A DNA stretch of 8,411 nt, from positions 1 through 8,411 of the forward strand of contig JAJEBJ010000368.1 in NCBI GenBank assembly GCA_022822575.1. Direction: 5' to 3'. The position numbers and the translations under genes were made by a program. Shown in pieces: positions 1 to 7,509 of this stretch (positions are counted from its first letter, which is position 1; each line of letters begins with the position of its first letter). The DNA is from Alphaproteobacteria bacterium. Its GTDB lineage: Bacteria > Pseudomonadota > Alphaproteobacteria > SP197. The notes under the pieces are model-generated. The model was not told the DNA's origin. It searched no databases and worked only from the letters and a program-made list of their open reading frames with translations.

Positions 1-1
1 C

Positions 2-361
2 AGGGCAACCGCTGCGTTCTTCGATGAGTACGACCTGTTGCTCACGCCAACCAGCACCGACACCGCACCGGTGCATGGAACCCACGATCCGGGCCGGACA
101 GACTTGAACGCCCGGCAATGGACTGAACTGATTCATCGCCATGACTCCTTTCTTCCGCTGGCCAACATTACTGGACAACCTGCGATCACCTTGCCCGCCG
201 CTCTTTCCAAGAGCGCGCTTCCAATAGGTGTGCAGTTGATGGCGCGGTTGGGAGATGAGGCAACACTTTTCGCCGTTGGCGGTCAGATGGAGCGGGAGCG
301 GCCATGGGCTCACTGGCGACCGCCGATTCACGCGTCAAACTTTCAACCGCCCCAATCGTGA
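2..361 (+). CDS. Amidase signature family enzyme, C-terminal part (5' end outside window)
   Basis: The frame is open from base 2 and ends at TGA 359-361, showing 119 residues. The visible part matches the C-terminal end of amidase-signature hydrolases (GatA / indoleacetamide hydrolase type). It begins with FFDEYDLLLTPT, the strand that is usually D-x-L-L-x-P-T, continues with NITGQPAITLPAAL, the usual N-x-T-G-x-P-A stretch, then LPIGVQLMARLGDEATLF and an ending around ERERPWAHWRPP. Family members cleave or transfer amide groups with a Ser-cisSer-Lys triad. That triad lies in the N-terminal part outside the window, so activity and intactness cannot be judged. No signal peptide can be assessed. 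It is convergent with the desaturase-like gene. Substrate is unknown. The internal ATG at 38 is not the start because homology continues upstream of it. Family assignment is firm; specific function is not. Confidence 0.88.
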   Translation, partial: RATAAFFDEYDLLLTPTSTDTAPVHGTHDPGRTDLNARQWTELIHRHDSFLPLANITGQPAITLPAALSKSALPIGVQLMARLGDEATLFAVGGQMERERPWAHWRPPIHASNFQPPQS

Positions 362-376
362 AGTGTTCCAGGCGCG

Positions 377-420
377 GACGGGCCACGGTTCAGCAGCATT
401 CTCTGAGCAGCCAGCCCGTC
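377..420. terminator. Inverted repeat in the convergent gap, possible transcription end
   Basis: The arms GACGGGC (377-383) and GCCCGTC (414-420) are perfectly complementary over 7 bp. Between them TTCAG and CTGAG can form a second, inner stem with one G-T pair. The element lies between two converging genes and its right arm touches the stop codon of the desaturase-like gene (419-421). There is no T-run on either side, so it is not a classical intrinsic terminator. It may simply be a chance hairpin. Confidence 0.3.
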
Positions 421-1417
421 AACGCCGGCGTTGTGGCATTCTCTTCTTCCGAATGCAGGCATCGCCTTCTTGAGTTCCATCGTGAAAGGAGCCTGTCAAC
501 ACATCAATGGGAACACCCGCCGTCGCGTAGTTGCAATCATAGAATCGATGGTGAAGCTGATGATAGAACGAGCCGGTGACGAATCGATTCTTTCCGCCAG
601 CCAGAATTCCAGCGTAACCGCTGTGTGACACGGCCGGGGCCAGCGCCAGCCAATAGAGATGAAACAGCAAGTGAACGGGGTGAGTCGGAAGCACCACGTG
701 AATCAACAACGACGTGAAATAGACTGCATGTTCCAGGGGATGCATTGAAATTCCGGACCAGGGTCCGGTGTTCGAGTTTCTGTGATGCACTGCATGCGCC
801 ATGCGATACATGGGTGGCCAATGCAGCGCTCGATGGACGAAGTAGAAGTGCAGATCGTGGAACATGGCAAGAAGCGGGAACAACAACACGAACCAGACCG
901 GGTTGTCGTTCCAGGTGAGCATTGGGATTTGGCCATTGGCGTAACCCCACATCATCACGCATTCCCACACGGTCCAGAACGTGACACCGCTCGCAAGCGT
1001 CCAGAAGATGTTGTCGAACACCTGATTGTTGAATGTAAATCGCCTGTGGTCGGTCTCGAAATGCCGTGGATCGAACTTCAGCTCATCGGCCTGTCTCCTG
1101 AAGGTGTACAGATAGAGATGCAAACCTCCGGCAACGGCGGTCATCAGGCATAGATTTCGGATATGGGTCTCGAGCAACCAGGCGAACTCGAACTCCTGAT
1201 ACGAAGATATGGGTGCCTGGAGCGTGGTCCAGAGCACGACAGCGAGCAACGCAAGACACGATGACGTCGAGACGGCAAGCCAGGACCTGGCGTACCACTG
1301 GGACAATGCCAAGGGTCTCGGCGGCCATGTGAAGAGTGGCGCGCGGGCGACGGGAAGCTCAGGCTGATGATTCCAGATGCGGCCTTCTGACCGGTAATCC
1401 GAAGAATCTGATCCCAT
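419..1417 (-). CDS. Fatty acid hydroxylase / sterol desaturase family membrane di-iron enzyme
   Basis: A protein of 332 residues with the histidine clusters of the membrane fatty acid hydroxylase superfamily (sterol C5-desaturase, C4-methyl oxidase and carotenoid hydroxylase relatives). The clusters are HDLHFYFVH (H187, H190, H195), HAVHH (208-212), HPLEH (226-230), an isolated H265 and HQLHH (286-290), so the two non-haem irons should be ligated. Hydrophobic segments lie near residues 46-63, 88-105, 137-157, 174-187 and 231-262, fitting an inner-membrane enzyme with cytosolic active-site loops. Such enzymes hydroxylate or desaturate lipids using O2 and an external electron donor. The ATG at 1417 is chosen because GGAGGT lies 6 nt upstream; the frame is open to a TTG at 1441 with no ribosome site. 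The C-terminus is Arg/Lys-rich. It stands alone, with no lipid-synthesis neighbours, so the substrate is unknown. Confidence 0.9.
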   Translation of the reverse strand: MGSDSSDYRSEGRIWNHQPELPVARAPLFTWPPRPLALSQWYARSWLAVSTSSCLALLAVVLWTTLQAPISSYQEFEFAWLLETHIRNLCLMTAVAGGLHLYLYTFRRQADELKFDPRHFETDHRRFTFNNQVFDNIFWTLASGVTFWTVWECVMMWGYANGQIPMLTWNDNPVWFVLLFPLLAMFHDLHFYFVHRALHWPPMYRMAHAVHHRNSNTGPWSGISMHPLEHAVYFTSLLIHVVLPTHPVHLLFHLYWLALAPAVSHSGYAGILAGGKNRFVTGSFYHQLHHRFYDCNYATAGVPIDVLTGSFHDGTQEGDACIRKKRMPQRRR

Positions 1418-1428
1418 TCCCACACCTC
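1418..1428 (-). promoter_or_regulatory. Strong ribosome binding site setting the desaturase start
   Basis: Read on the minus strand, GGAGGT is followed by GTGGGA and then ATG, a near-ideal anti-16S match with 6-nt spacing. It decides the start at 1417 over the upstream TTG at 1441. Confidence 0.75.
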
Positions 1429-1522
1429 CGGAAACTGACAATCGTCAGAATCCGACTACATCACATAACCGGGATCTTGTCATCCCCTGGGTGCCTGGTT
1501 TCATCGGTTCGCACGCGCGCAG

Positions 1523-1550
1523 AGTTCCCTCAAGACCGTGAATTGGAACT
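1523..1550. repeat. Dyad AGTTCC-N16-GGAACT upstream of the desaturase-like gene
   Basis: Two perfect 6-nt inverted arms (1523-1528 and 1545-1550) lie 106-133 nt upstream of the desaturase-like start. The position and half-site size would suit a regulator-binding site, but arms this short also arise by chance. I could not identify a convincing -10/-35 pair next to it. Confidence 0.25.
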
Positions 1551-1724
1551 ACAAAAATTCACGAAATCTGCCGGCATGCACAGGAACACGTGCCTGCGAA
1601 CACGATTTCCGGTGTCGACGCAGACCGGCTGGGCCCCGAGATCGGTTTCATGCGACAGGCGTCTTTCGGTAACCGGCCCGATATCCGGGCTCGCGTCCTG
1701 GGCGACGGCGGCGGTCAGAGCCAG

Positions 1725-2001
1725 TCAGGGTTCACGGCTGTCATCCCGGTGCAGCAGGTGCTCGAAGCCAAGCCGATGATAGGTGCCAGGAACAACCATG
1801 ACATGACCGTGGGTCCGTGAGCGCTCGACAGTCAGGAGATTGCCTGCGTCACCGACAGCGGCCTTGATCACGGTACTGAAGTTCTTGATGACATCGTCGT
1901 GGAGCAAGGAGAGGTCTCCGTGCAAGGGAGCACCATGGGCCTTCCGGTCCGGTTGGCCCACGTTCGACGTTGAAGGTCATGTGGCGTGTTGGAACCATCA
2001 T
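1725..2001 (-). pseudogene. Possible frameshifted remnant of an unidentified small gene
   Basis: On the minus strand, an AAAGGA stretch just after the ATPase F stop precedes ATG codons that open a frame (MMVPTRHMTF...). That frame runs out of plausible sequence near 1960 and terminates at 1849. From about 1961 another frame reads GQPDRKAHGAPLHGDLSLL and continues to a TGA at 1725-1727. Composition of the second piece is protein-like (acidic and hydrophobic residues alternating, few rare residues). No family was recognised, no catalytic motif is evident and the frameshift point is guessed. If real, it would have been the sixth cistron of the importer operon. It may instead be a chance open frame. 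Confidence 0.25.
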
Positions 2002-2040
2002 TCCTTTGTGCACATCCCCAAACACTTGCACTTCCCGGTC

Positions 2041-3063
2041 TCATCCGCTGATCAGGCTGGTTGGGTCCGGTGATGTTTCGAGCAGATTGTGAAAGCATGA
2101 TACCGACCGTCCCTTGCCGACCAGTTCAAGGGAGGGTGATGTCCCGGTGCAGTGCGCCGTGGCCCTTCCGCAGCGTGGATGAAACGCGCAACCCGATGGA
2201 GGGTTGAGCGGGCTCGGGACCTCGCCTCCCAGCGGCTTGAGACGCTCTCGCTGAGCCGGGTCCGGAATCGGAATCGAATCAAGAAGGGCACGCGTGTAGG
2301 GGTGGGCCGGACGCGCGAACACCTCGGATGTTCGGCCAGCCTCTACAATCCTCCCAAGATACATGACAAGCACGCGATCAGCGATGCACTCGACAGTTGC
2401 GAGATCGTGAGAAATGTAAAGAAAGCTCAGACCCCTGCTCGTCTGGAGTTCGCGAAGGAGATTGAGAACCTGAGCCTGGACCGAAACATCCAGGGCTGCT
2501 GTCGGTTCGTCAAGAATGAGAAGTCTAGGTTCCAGGGCGAGAGCACGTGCCACAGCAATTCTCTGTCGCTGACCGCCGGAAAACTCGTGAGGAAATCGGC
2601 TCATGTGTTCCGGGCCAAGACCAACGGAACGAAGGTATCCTGCAATCCGCTCCTCTCGTTCCCGTCGAGAAACATCGAATGCGGTTCGGATAGGTTCTCC
2701 AACCACGTCGCGAATTCGCATACGAGGATTGAGGGACGCATAGGGGTTTTGAAAGACGATGCTCAGCTGACGCCGCATCGCGTTGGCCTCCCTGGGAGAC
2801 AAGAGGTCAAGGTCCTTGCCATCAAACACGACCCTTCCTCCGTCTTGATCAATCAGGCGCAGCAGGGCCAGGGCAATCGTGCTCTTTCCACATCCCGATT
2901 CGCCTACCAGTGCAACTGTCTCGCCTTCAGAGATCTCGAAGCTGACATTGTCCACTGCCCGTATGCTTCCGTGCCTCGTCTTGTAGGTCTTCTGCAGGTC
3001 TTCCACGGACAGCAGAGTGCTGCGCGAATCAGGCACTCGTGCCTGTTTCGCGACGTCAAGCAT
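2041..3063 (-). CDS. Opp/Dpp-type ABC transporter ATP-binding protein (DppF/OppF position)
   Basis: A 340-residue ATPase that hydrolyses ATP on the cytoplasmic face of a peptide-class importer. Motifs in order: Walker A GESGCGKST (54-62), Q-loop Q105 in FQNPYASLNP, signature FSGGQRQR (161-168), Walker B LLILDEP (181-187) with catalytic E186, and switch H219 in ISHD. The C-terminal oligopeptide/dipeptide extension follows, with PAHPYTRALL near 252-261 and the Cys set C292, C298, C305, C323 (CX5CX6CX17C). Length is normal for the family. I chose the ATG at 3063: AGGA lies just upstream and it overlaps the previous cistron by 8 nt, whereas the longer frame would begin with TTG at 3087. It is the last intact gene of the operon. 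The family is certain; the transported substrate is not. Confidence 0.95.
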   Translation of the reverse strand: MLDVAKQARVPDSRSTLLSVEDLQKTYKTRHGSIRAVDNVSFEISEGETVALVGESGCGKSTIALALLRLIDQDGGRVVFDGKDLDLLSPREANAMRRQLSIVFQNPYASLNPRMRIRDVVGEPIRTAFDVSRREREERIAGYLRSVGLGPEHMSRFPHEFSGGQRQRIAVARALALEPRLLILDEPTAALDVSVQAQVLNLLRELQTSRGLSFLYISHDLATVECIADRVLVMYLGRIVEAGRTSEVFARPAHPYTRALLDSIPIPDPAQRERLKPLGGEVPSPLNPPSGCAFHPRCGRATAHCTGTSPSLELVGKGRSVSCFHNLLETSPDPTSLISG

Positions 3064-4027
3064 GTTCCTGTGCCAAGTGGCAGGCAACGGTATGGTTGTC
3101 GCCGAGCGTTACCGTCCGAGGCGAGACTTTCCGGCACAATTCGTTGGCATAGGTGCATCGCGGATGGAATGCACAGCCTTCCGGTGGCGCTCGCATATCG
3201 GGAACCTGTCCAGGAATTGCCTCAAGATCTTCCTTGCCGCGACCGAGTCGGGGGGCTGTCTGCACCAGCTTTTGTGTGTAGGGGTGGGCCGGGCGCCGGA
3301 ACAGGTCACCGGGAGAGCCGGTCTCAACGATGCGCCCGGCGTACATGACGATAACGCGATCGCACAGAGATGCGACGACCCCCTGGTCGTGAGTGATGAA
3401 CAGGACGGTCAGTCCCCGTGATTGTGCCAGATCTCGAATCAGCACGATGATCTGCCCTTGAATTGTTACATCGAGTGCCGTGGTTGGTTCGTCGGCAATC
3501 AAGATGAGCGGCTCACAGGAAATGGCCATAGCCACCATGACCCGCTGCAACTGCCCACCGGACAACTGGTGGGGGTACTTGCTCAACACGACCTGAGGGT
3601 CGGGCAGTCGGACCGATTGAAGCGCATCGACAGCAACCTGCCGCGCCTCGCTCCTGCTCGACGTCCGGTGGATGCAAATCACATCCGTCATCTGTCTTCC
3701 GATCGTGAAGAACGGATTGAGCGCCTTCCCCGGATTTTGAAAGATCATGGCGACCTTGCCGCCACGGAGCTTCGAAAGGGACTGTCGGGAGGCTCCAATG
3801 ATCTCTTCACCATCGACGATGATGCTCCCGCGGACTTGTCCTGGCGCCGGCACCAGTCCAAGACATGACAGGGCTGTGACGGACTTGCCGCATCCCGACT
3901 CCCCGATAAGACCCAGGATCTCACCCGAACTCAATTCCAAGTCGCATCCGCGAACGGCCTGAACATTGCGAACAAGGTCGGGAAACTCGACCCGAAGGTC
4001 GCGTATCTTGAGGATGACGTCGTTCAC
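3056..4027 (-). CDS. Opp/Dpp-type ABC transporter ATP-binding protein (DppD/OppD position)
   Basis: A 323-residue ATPase and partner of the following ATPase in a heterodimeric engine. It shows Walker A GESGCGKS (42-49), Q-loop Q97 in FQNPGKALNP, signature LSGGQLQR (155-162), Walker B LILIADEP (174-181) with E180, and switch H213 in ITHD. The tail carries PAHPYTQKLV near 247-256, followed by C285, C291, C298 and C316 with the same CX5CX6CX17C spacing as its partner. The start is a GTG at 4027 whose bases overlap the permease C stop as GTGA. The frame is open to 4291 upstream, but that extension only re-reads permease C and shows no ATPase homology. The junction overlap implies translation coupled to the permease. 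The pair of different ATPases is typical of this importer class. Confidence 0.95.
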   Translation of the reverse strand: MNDVILKIRDLRVEFPDLVRNVQAVRGCDLELSSGEILGLIGESGCGKSVTALSCLGLVPAPGQVRGSIIVDGEEIIGASRQSLSKLRGGKVAMIFQNPGKALNPFFTIGRQMTDVICIHRTSSRSEARQVAVDALQSVRLPDPQVVLSKYPHQLSGGQLQRVMVAMAISCEPLILIADEPTTALDVTIQGQIIVLIRDLAQSRGLTVLFITHDQGVVASLCDRVIVMYAGRIVETGSPGDLFRRPAHPYTQKLVQTAPRLGRGKEDLEAIPGQVPDMRAPPEGCAFHPRCTYANELCRKVSPRTVTLGDNHTVACHLAQEHA

Positions 4028-4914
4028 CGGAATTCTTGGAATCTGGGATCGAGAATATCCCTGATCCCGTCTCCGACGAGATTGATGGAAAGAACCGTGA
4101 CGAAGATCGCCAGTCCAGGAAAGGTCACGGTCCACCAGAACTCGAGGAAATTGGTTCGTGAGGCCGCTGCCATCAAGCCCCATTCGATCTCCGGCGGCTG
4201 CGCTCCGATACCGATGAAGCTCAGGGACGCAGCTGCCAGAATGGTGTATCCGAAGTCCAATGATCCCTGAACCACGACAGGGGTCATACAATTGGGCAGG
4301 GCGTGGCGCAGCATGACCCTTGCATGACCCACTCCCATGGCTCGTGCCGCCATGACGTATGGTTCGCTCTTCACTCGCATGACAGCGCCGCGCATGATGC
4401 GCGCGTACCAGGGAAACCAGGACACCGCGAGCGCGATCATGGCGTTGTCGAGCCCGACGCCGATGGCCGCAGTGATTGCGATAGGGAGCAAGAGAGGAGG
4501 AAAGGCGAGAAAGACGTCACTCAGGCGCATGAGCGCTGTGTCGAGACGCCCTCCGAAGTAACCTGCGAGCAAGCCAATGGGCAGGCCCAGCGCAATCGCC
4601 ATCACCGTGACCATCAACCCAACCATGAGCGACGTACGTGCGCCATAGAGAACCCTGGAGAAGATATCGCGCCCCAACTCGTCGTTGCCCATCCAGTGAT
4701 CCGGTCCCGGAGCGGCCAGTTTGACAGAGAAATCGATCGCAACGGGGTCGTAGGGCGCAATGTATGGCGCCAGAACTGCCAGGATGATGATTGACCCAAA
4801 GACGGTGGCGCCAGCGACAAACAACTGGTGACCTGAAAGAAAATGTCGCAGTGACAACGTCCATGATGGGCGAAGATCATGCTGCGGCCATGAGGCGTTG
4901 CACGGCGCACTCAT
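4024..4914 (-). CDS. Opp/Dpp-type ABC transporter permease (DppC/OppC position)
   Basis: A 296-residue inner-membrane permease. A short cytoplasmic N-terminus leads to a first membrane segment near 31-53, then the periplasmic PYDP...HWMGNDELGRDIF stretch (about 54-85) that marks DppC-type permeases, where GTDxxGRD is usual and GNDELGRD is seen. Further segments lie near 94-117, 132-152, 154-173, 217-236 and 265-285. The cytoplasmic coupling (EAA) loop is YVMAARAMGVGHARVMLRHA (about 186-205), followed by LPN, with the conserved Gly; it docks onto an ATPase. The tail GDGIRDILDPR is characteristic. The start ATG at 4914 overlaps the permease B stop as ATGA, and its own stop overlaps the next GTG. 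Substrate specificity is set mainly by the binding protein. Confidence 0.95.
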   Translation of the reverse strand: MSAPCNASWPQHDLRPSWTLSLRHFLSGHQLFVAGATVFGSIIILAVLAPYIAPYDPVAIDFSVKLAAPGPDHWMGNDELGRDIFSRVLYGARTSLMVGLMVTVMAIALGLPIGLLAGYFGGRLDTALMRLSDVFLAFPPLLLPIAITAAIGVGLDNAMIALAVSWFPWYARIMRGAVMRVKSEPYVMAARAMGVGHARVMLRHALPNCMTPVVVQGSLDFGYTILAAASLSFIGIGAQPPEIEWGLMAAASRTNFLEFWWTVTFPGLAIFVTVLSINLVGDGIRDILDPRFQEFR

Positions 4915-5927
4915 GGCGAGGCAAGCCTCGGATCGGCTATGAAGTAAAGAAGATCAACCACAAGGTTGATGACGAGATAGACTGTAGCAAGGAAAAGTGT
5001 GACGCCGATCGTTCCAGGGAAATCGCTGCGGGTGATTGAACGAACCACATAACCTCCCAACCCAGGCCAATCGAACACAAACTCCACCACCACACTACCC
5101 CCCAGAAGAACGCCGAATGTGAGCCCAACAATTGTCATCAGCGGGATCAGCGTGGCCTTGAGCGCATAACGGTAGTGAACATGTTGTGCTGGAATCCCGT
5201 AGGCGAATGCAGTGCGCACGTAATCTTCCTGCAAAACCTCCATCATCATGTTTCGGGTCGTGCGTGTGACAAGAGGCAGCGTTGCGAGTGTCAACGTCAA
5301 CATCGGCAGCACGATGTGCGCAGCTGCGCTGAAAAAGGCAGTCGACGATCCGGCCAAGAGCGTATCGACAAGATAGAACCCGGTGACGGTTTCGAAGGGA
5401 TGATCGAGAAGCACCAGGCTGCCGATCCGCCCTTGCAGTGGCAGCCAACCGAGACCGCCGTAAAGCAGCATCTGGAGCAGGATGCCAACCATGAACACGG
5501 GAAGCGCAACCCCGGCGATGGAGATGCTTCGCGTTACATGATCAACAATCGTATTGCTCCGTACGGCGGAGATTACGCCCACCGGGACGCCCACCAGGAC
5601 AACCGTAATGATCGCAAGAACGGTCAACTCCAGGGTGGCGGTCGAGCGGATCGCAATATCCGTGATCACGGGTTGCTTGGTATGCAGGCTGATCCCGAAG
5701 TCACCCTGGATCGCGTCACCCAGGAAGTGCAGGTACTGGATGTGCAGTGGCAGATCGAGGCCGAGCGCCGCGCGCGCGGCCTCGATCTGCTCTTGATTGG
5801 GCCGGTAGCCGATCATCAGCTCAACCGGTGAACCGGGAAGAACCCGTCCTAGAACAAAGGTAATGGTGACAACGCCGATCAGCGTCAGAATCAGCAGAAG
5901 GATTCTATGCGCAACGTAGCGGTACAC
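4911..5927 (-). CDS. Opp/Dpp-type ABC transporter permease (DppB/OppB position)
   Basis: A 338-residue permease, the usual DppB length. The N-terminus MYRYVAHRILLLILTLIGVV is the typical B-subunit opening, followed by GRVLPGSPVE. A large periplasmic loop carries LGLDLPLHIQYLHFL and GDFGISLHTKQPV. Membrane segments fall near 9-29, 99-121, 134-156, 202-220, 261-283 and 306-328. The coupling loop (234-262) contains EDYVRTAFAYGIPAQ and ends in LIP, then comes EFVFDWPGLG (282-291), a B-subunit hallmark. The last residues DPRLASP are also typical. The start is a GTG at 5927, 23 nt after the binding-protein stop, with only a weak ribosome site, so its output may be lower than that of the binding protein. 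It pairs with permease C to form the pore. Confidence 0.95.
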   Translation of the reverse strand: MYRYVAHRILLLILTLIGVVTITFVLGRVLPGSPVELMIGYRPNQEQIEAARAALGLDLPLHIQYLHFLGDAIQGDFGISLHTKQPVITDIAIRSTATLELTVLAIITVVLVGVPVGVISAVRSNTIVDHVTRSISIAGVALPVFMVGILLQMLLYGGLGWLPLQGRIGSLVLLDHPFETVTGFYLVDTLLAGSSTAFFSAAAHIVLPMLTLTLATLPLVTRTTRNMMMEVLQEDYVRTAFAYGIPAQHVHYRYALKATLIPLMTIVGLTFGVLLGGSVVVEFVFDWPGLGGYVVRSITRSDFPGTIGVTLFLATVYLVINLVVDLLYFIADPRLASP

Positions 5928-5950
5928 CTGAACTCAAGCCGAACTGGTTG

Positions 5951-7495
5951 TCACATCCTCTTCAGATTGTGGAAAAAGACGGTTTCGTAAGCAGGTGAGA
6001 AGCTCACGCCGTCGATTTCGGATCGGTAGACGACCGTACGCTTCAGGTCGACCAGGGGAATTGATGCGACCTCGTCGTGGACAACCTTCTGGGCATTCAA
6101 GTACAGTTCGGTTGCCTGTTCCCTGTCCGATGCCTCAAGCGCGAGAGCTTCATCAAGATAGGCATCGAACGTTGGATTCTTGAAGTACGAGAAGTTGAAC
6201 ACGACGGGATCTTCAGTGCGGTACTCCAGCAGCAGCCACGATCCTGGTGTGGCGTAGTCTGGCCAGAACTGCAAGGCGAAGAGATGGGCGGCTGTCGACT
6301 GCATCTTTTGCTTGTCCCAGAGTACGCCCCATTCTCCGGTCTGAATCTCGATGCTGACCCCGGCTGCAGCTGCAAGAGCCTGGAACAATTCAGCAACCTG
6401 CCGAATCTCCTGGCGTCCCGTGTAGACGTAATAGGTAACCTTCCAATCAGTCTCGGGAACTCCGGATTCCTCGAGAAGCTGACGGGCGCGAGCCGGATCG
6501 TAGCCGGGCACGTCGAACTTCGCGGCACCCCACATTGACTGTGGCACAGGTGCGTGAGCGACCGATGCGTAGCCGCTGAAAATCTGACTGGCGATGGCCT
6601 CGTAATCAATGAGATAGCGCAGGGCCTGCCGGAATTTCAGGTTGTCCGTCGGGTACTTTCCGGTGTTGATGGCCATCGGAAGGTTAATCCAGCTGTCAAA
6701 CACTCCGACGCTAATCCCCTCTTCCTGACTCAACACTCCGAGCATGTCGGCTGGGGCCGTCGACATGATCAAGTCTGCCTCGCCAGAGCGCACCATCTGG
6801 ATCTGTGTGGAGACTTCTTCAACGATTCGGAAGATTACCCGGTCAAATTCATCACCGTCCCAGCCACCCCAGTACTCCGGGAAGCGCTCGAGAACGACCT
6901 GCTGACCACGCACCCACTGCGTAACCTGGTACGGTCCGGTTCCAGCTGCATTGCCTTCCATGAACCAGTCGGTTCCCATCTCGGCAGCCTTGGGGGAATA
7001 GACGAAGGCACCGTACTGGGCGCTTGCGATCAGGTCGATTGAGGTCGGCGCACTGGTCTCGATGACAAGGGTGTAGTCGTCCGTTGCGGCAATGTCGGTT
7101 ACGGAGGCCCAGTTGTAGGCACCGCCCATTCCCATCTCGATGGTTCTGTCGAATGACTGCTTGACGGCATCCGCTGTCAAGGGGGTTCCATCGTGGAACA
7201 TGACTCCTTCGCGGATCTTGAACTCCCATGTCAGTCCGTCGTCGCTGACACTCCAGGAGGTCGACAGACGCGGGAGAATGTCCCCGGTTTCCGCATCGTA
7301 ATGGACAAGAGTATCGTATACGTTGAGCAGTGTCTGGACTTCGTTGGAATAGACGATCGCAGGATCCCAATCCTTGACGTCAAACGAAGTGACCGCAGTC
7401 AGGGTCCTGGAATCAGCCAAAGCTCCAGAAACGGCACCGATCGCGACCAGGACCGTGCACGATACCGCACCGAGAAACGCTCGAATTTGCCACAT
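5951..7495 (-). CDS. ABC transporter periplasmic substrate-binding protein, SBP family 5 (peptide/opine/nickel class)
   Basis: A 514-residue secreted receptor that captures the ligand in the periplasm and delivers it to the two permeases. Residues 1-27 form a Sec signal peptide with a hydrophobic core near 7-24 and an ALA|D cleavage site after A27; no lipobox precedes a Cys, so it should be soluble, as in Gram-negatives. Family-5 marks include LLNVYDTLVHYD (56-67), LSTSWSVSDDGLTWEFKIR near 77-95, GVMFHDGTPLTADAVKQSFD (97-116), GTGPYQVTQW (186-195), FPEYWGG (205-211) and LKFRQALRYLID near 286-297. Length is normal. The ATG at 7495 is used because GGAGGGG lies about 9 nt upstream; a GTG at 7498 is also well spaced. 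The frame extends to 7609, but that part is not a signal peptide. First gene of the operon; the ligand is unknown. Confidence 0.95.
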   Translation of the reverse strand: MWQIRAFLGAVSCTVLVAIGAVSGALADSRTLTAVTSFDVKDWDPAIVYSNEVQTLLNVYDTLVHYDAETGDILPRLSTSWSVSDDGLTWEFKIREGVMFHDGTPLTADAVKQSFDRTIEMGMGGAYNWASVTDIAATDDYTLVIETSAPTSIDLIASAQYGAFVYSPKAAEMGTDWFMEGNAAGTGPYQVTQWVRGQQVVLERFPEYWGGWDGDEFDRVIFRIVEEVSTQIQMVRSGEADLIMSTAPADMLGVLSQEEGISVGVFDSWINLPMAINTGKYPTDNLKFRQALRYLIDYEAIASQIFSGYASVAHAPVPQSMWGAAKFDVPGYDPARARQLLEESGVPETDWKVTYYVYTGRQEIRQVAELFQALAAAAGVSIEIQTGEWGVLWDKQKMQSTAAHLFALQFWPDYATPGSWLLLEYRTEDPVVFNFSYFKNPTFDAYLDEALALEASDREQATELYLNAQKVVHDEVASIPLVDLKRTVVYRSEIDGVSFSPAYETVFFHNLKRM

Positions 7496-7499
7496 CACC

Positions 7500-7509
7500 A
7501 ATCCCCTCC
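7500..7509 (-). promoter_or_regulatory. Purine-rich ribosome binding site of the binding-protein gene
   Basis: On the minus strand the leader reads GGGAGGGGAT just before GTGATG. The GGAGG core is 6 nt from the GTG at 7498 and 9 nt from the ATG at 7495, so either could initiate. It is the strongest such site in the operon, matching the high level usually needed for a periplasmic receptor. Confidence 0.65.

Larger units (their letters stand above)
1418..2040. other. About 620 nt without a convincing gene, possibly decayed coding sequence
   Basis: This stretch separates the end of the ABC operon from the desaturase-like gene. No open frame in it has both a ribosome site and a recognisable family. 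On the minus strand two pieces look protein-like: one frame at 1849-2031 begins with phrases such as MMVPTRHMTFNVERG, and a second at 1725-1961 carries HGDLSLLHDDVIKNF and ends with HRLGFEHLLHRDD before a TGA. Joining them needs a frameshift near 1950-1965, after which a single polypeptide of roughly 90 residues would result. I could not assign it to a family. A degraded gene is my reading; ordinary intergenic DNA is the alternative. Confidence 0.4.

Noticed and set aside
1590..1820. Plus-strand open frame of 76 codons
   Set aside because: No ribosome site or recognisable motif, and it overlaps the more protein-like minus-strand pieces.
2294..3292. 17-nt identical direct repeat GTGTAGGGGTGGGCCGG at 2294-2310 and 3276-3292
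   Set aside because: Both copies encode the conserved PAHPYT region of the two homologous ATPases, so this is shared ancestry and not a mobile or regulatory repeat.
2152..3348. Long plus-strand open frame of 398 codons
   Set aside because: It lies opposite both ATPase genes, whose minus-strand motifs are complete; its own translation has no family features, so it is a shadow frame.
4028..4291. 88-residue N-terminal extension of the D-type ATPase
   Set aside because: The extension re-reads the permease C gene in another frame; family homology begins right after the GTG at 4027, which gives a normal length.
5175..5831. Plus-strand open frame of 218 codons
   Set aside because: Antisense to permease B; the product is rich in His, Gln and Arg with no hydrophobic core or motif.
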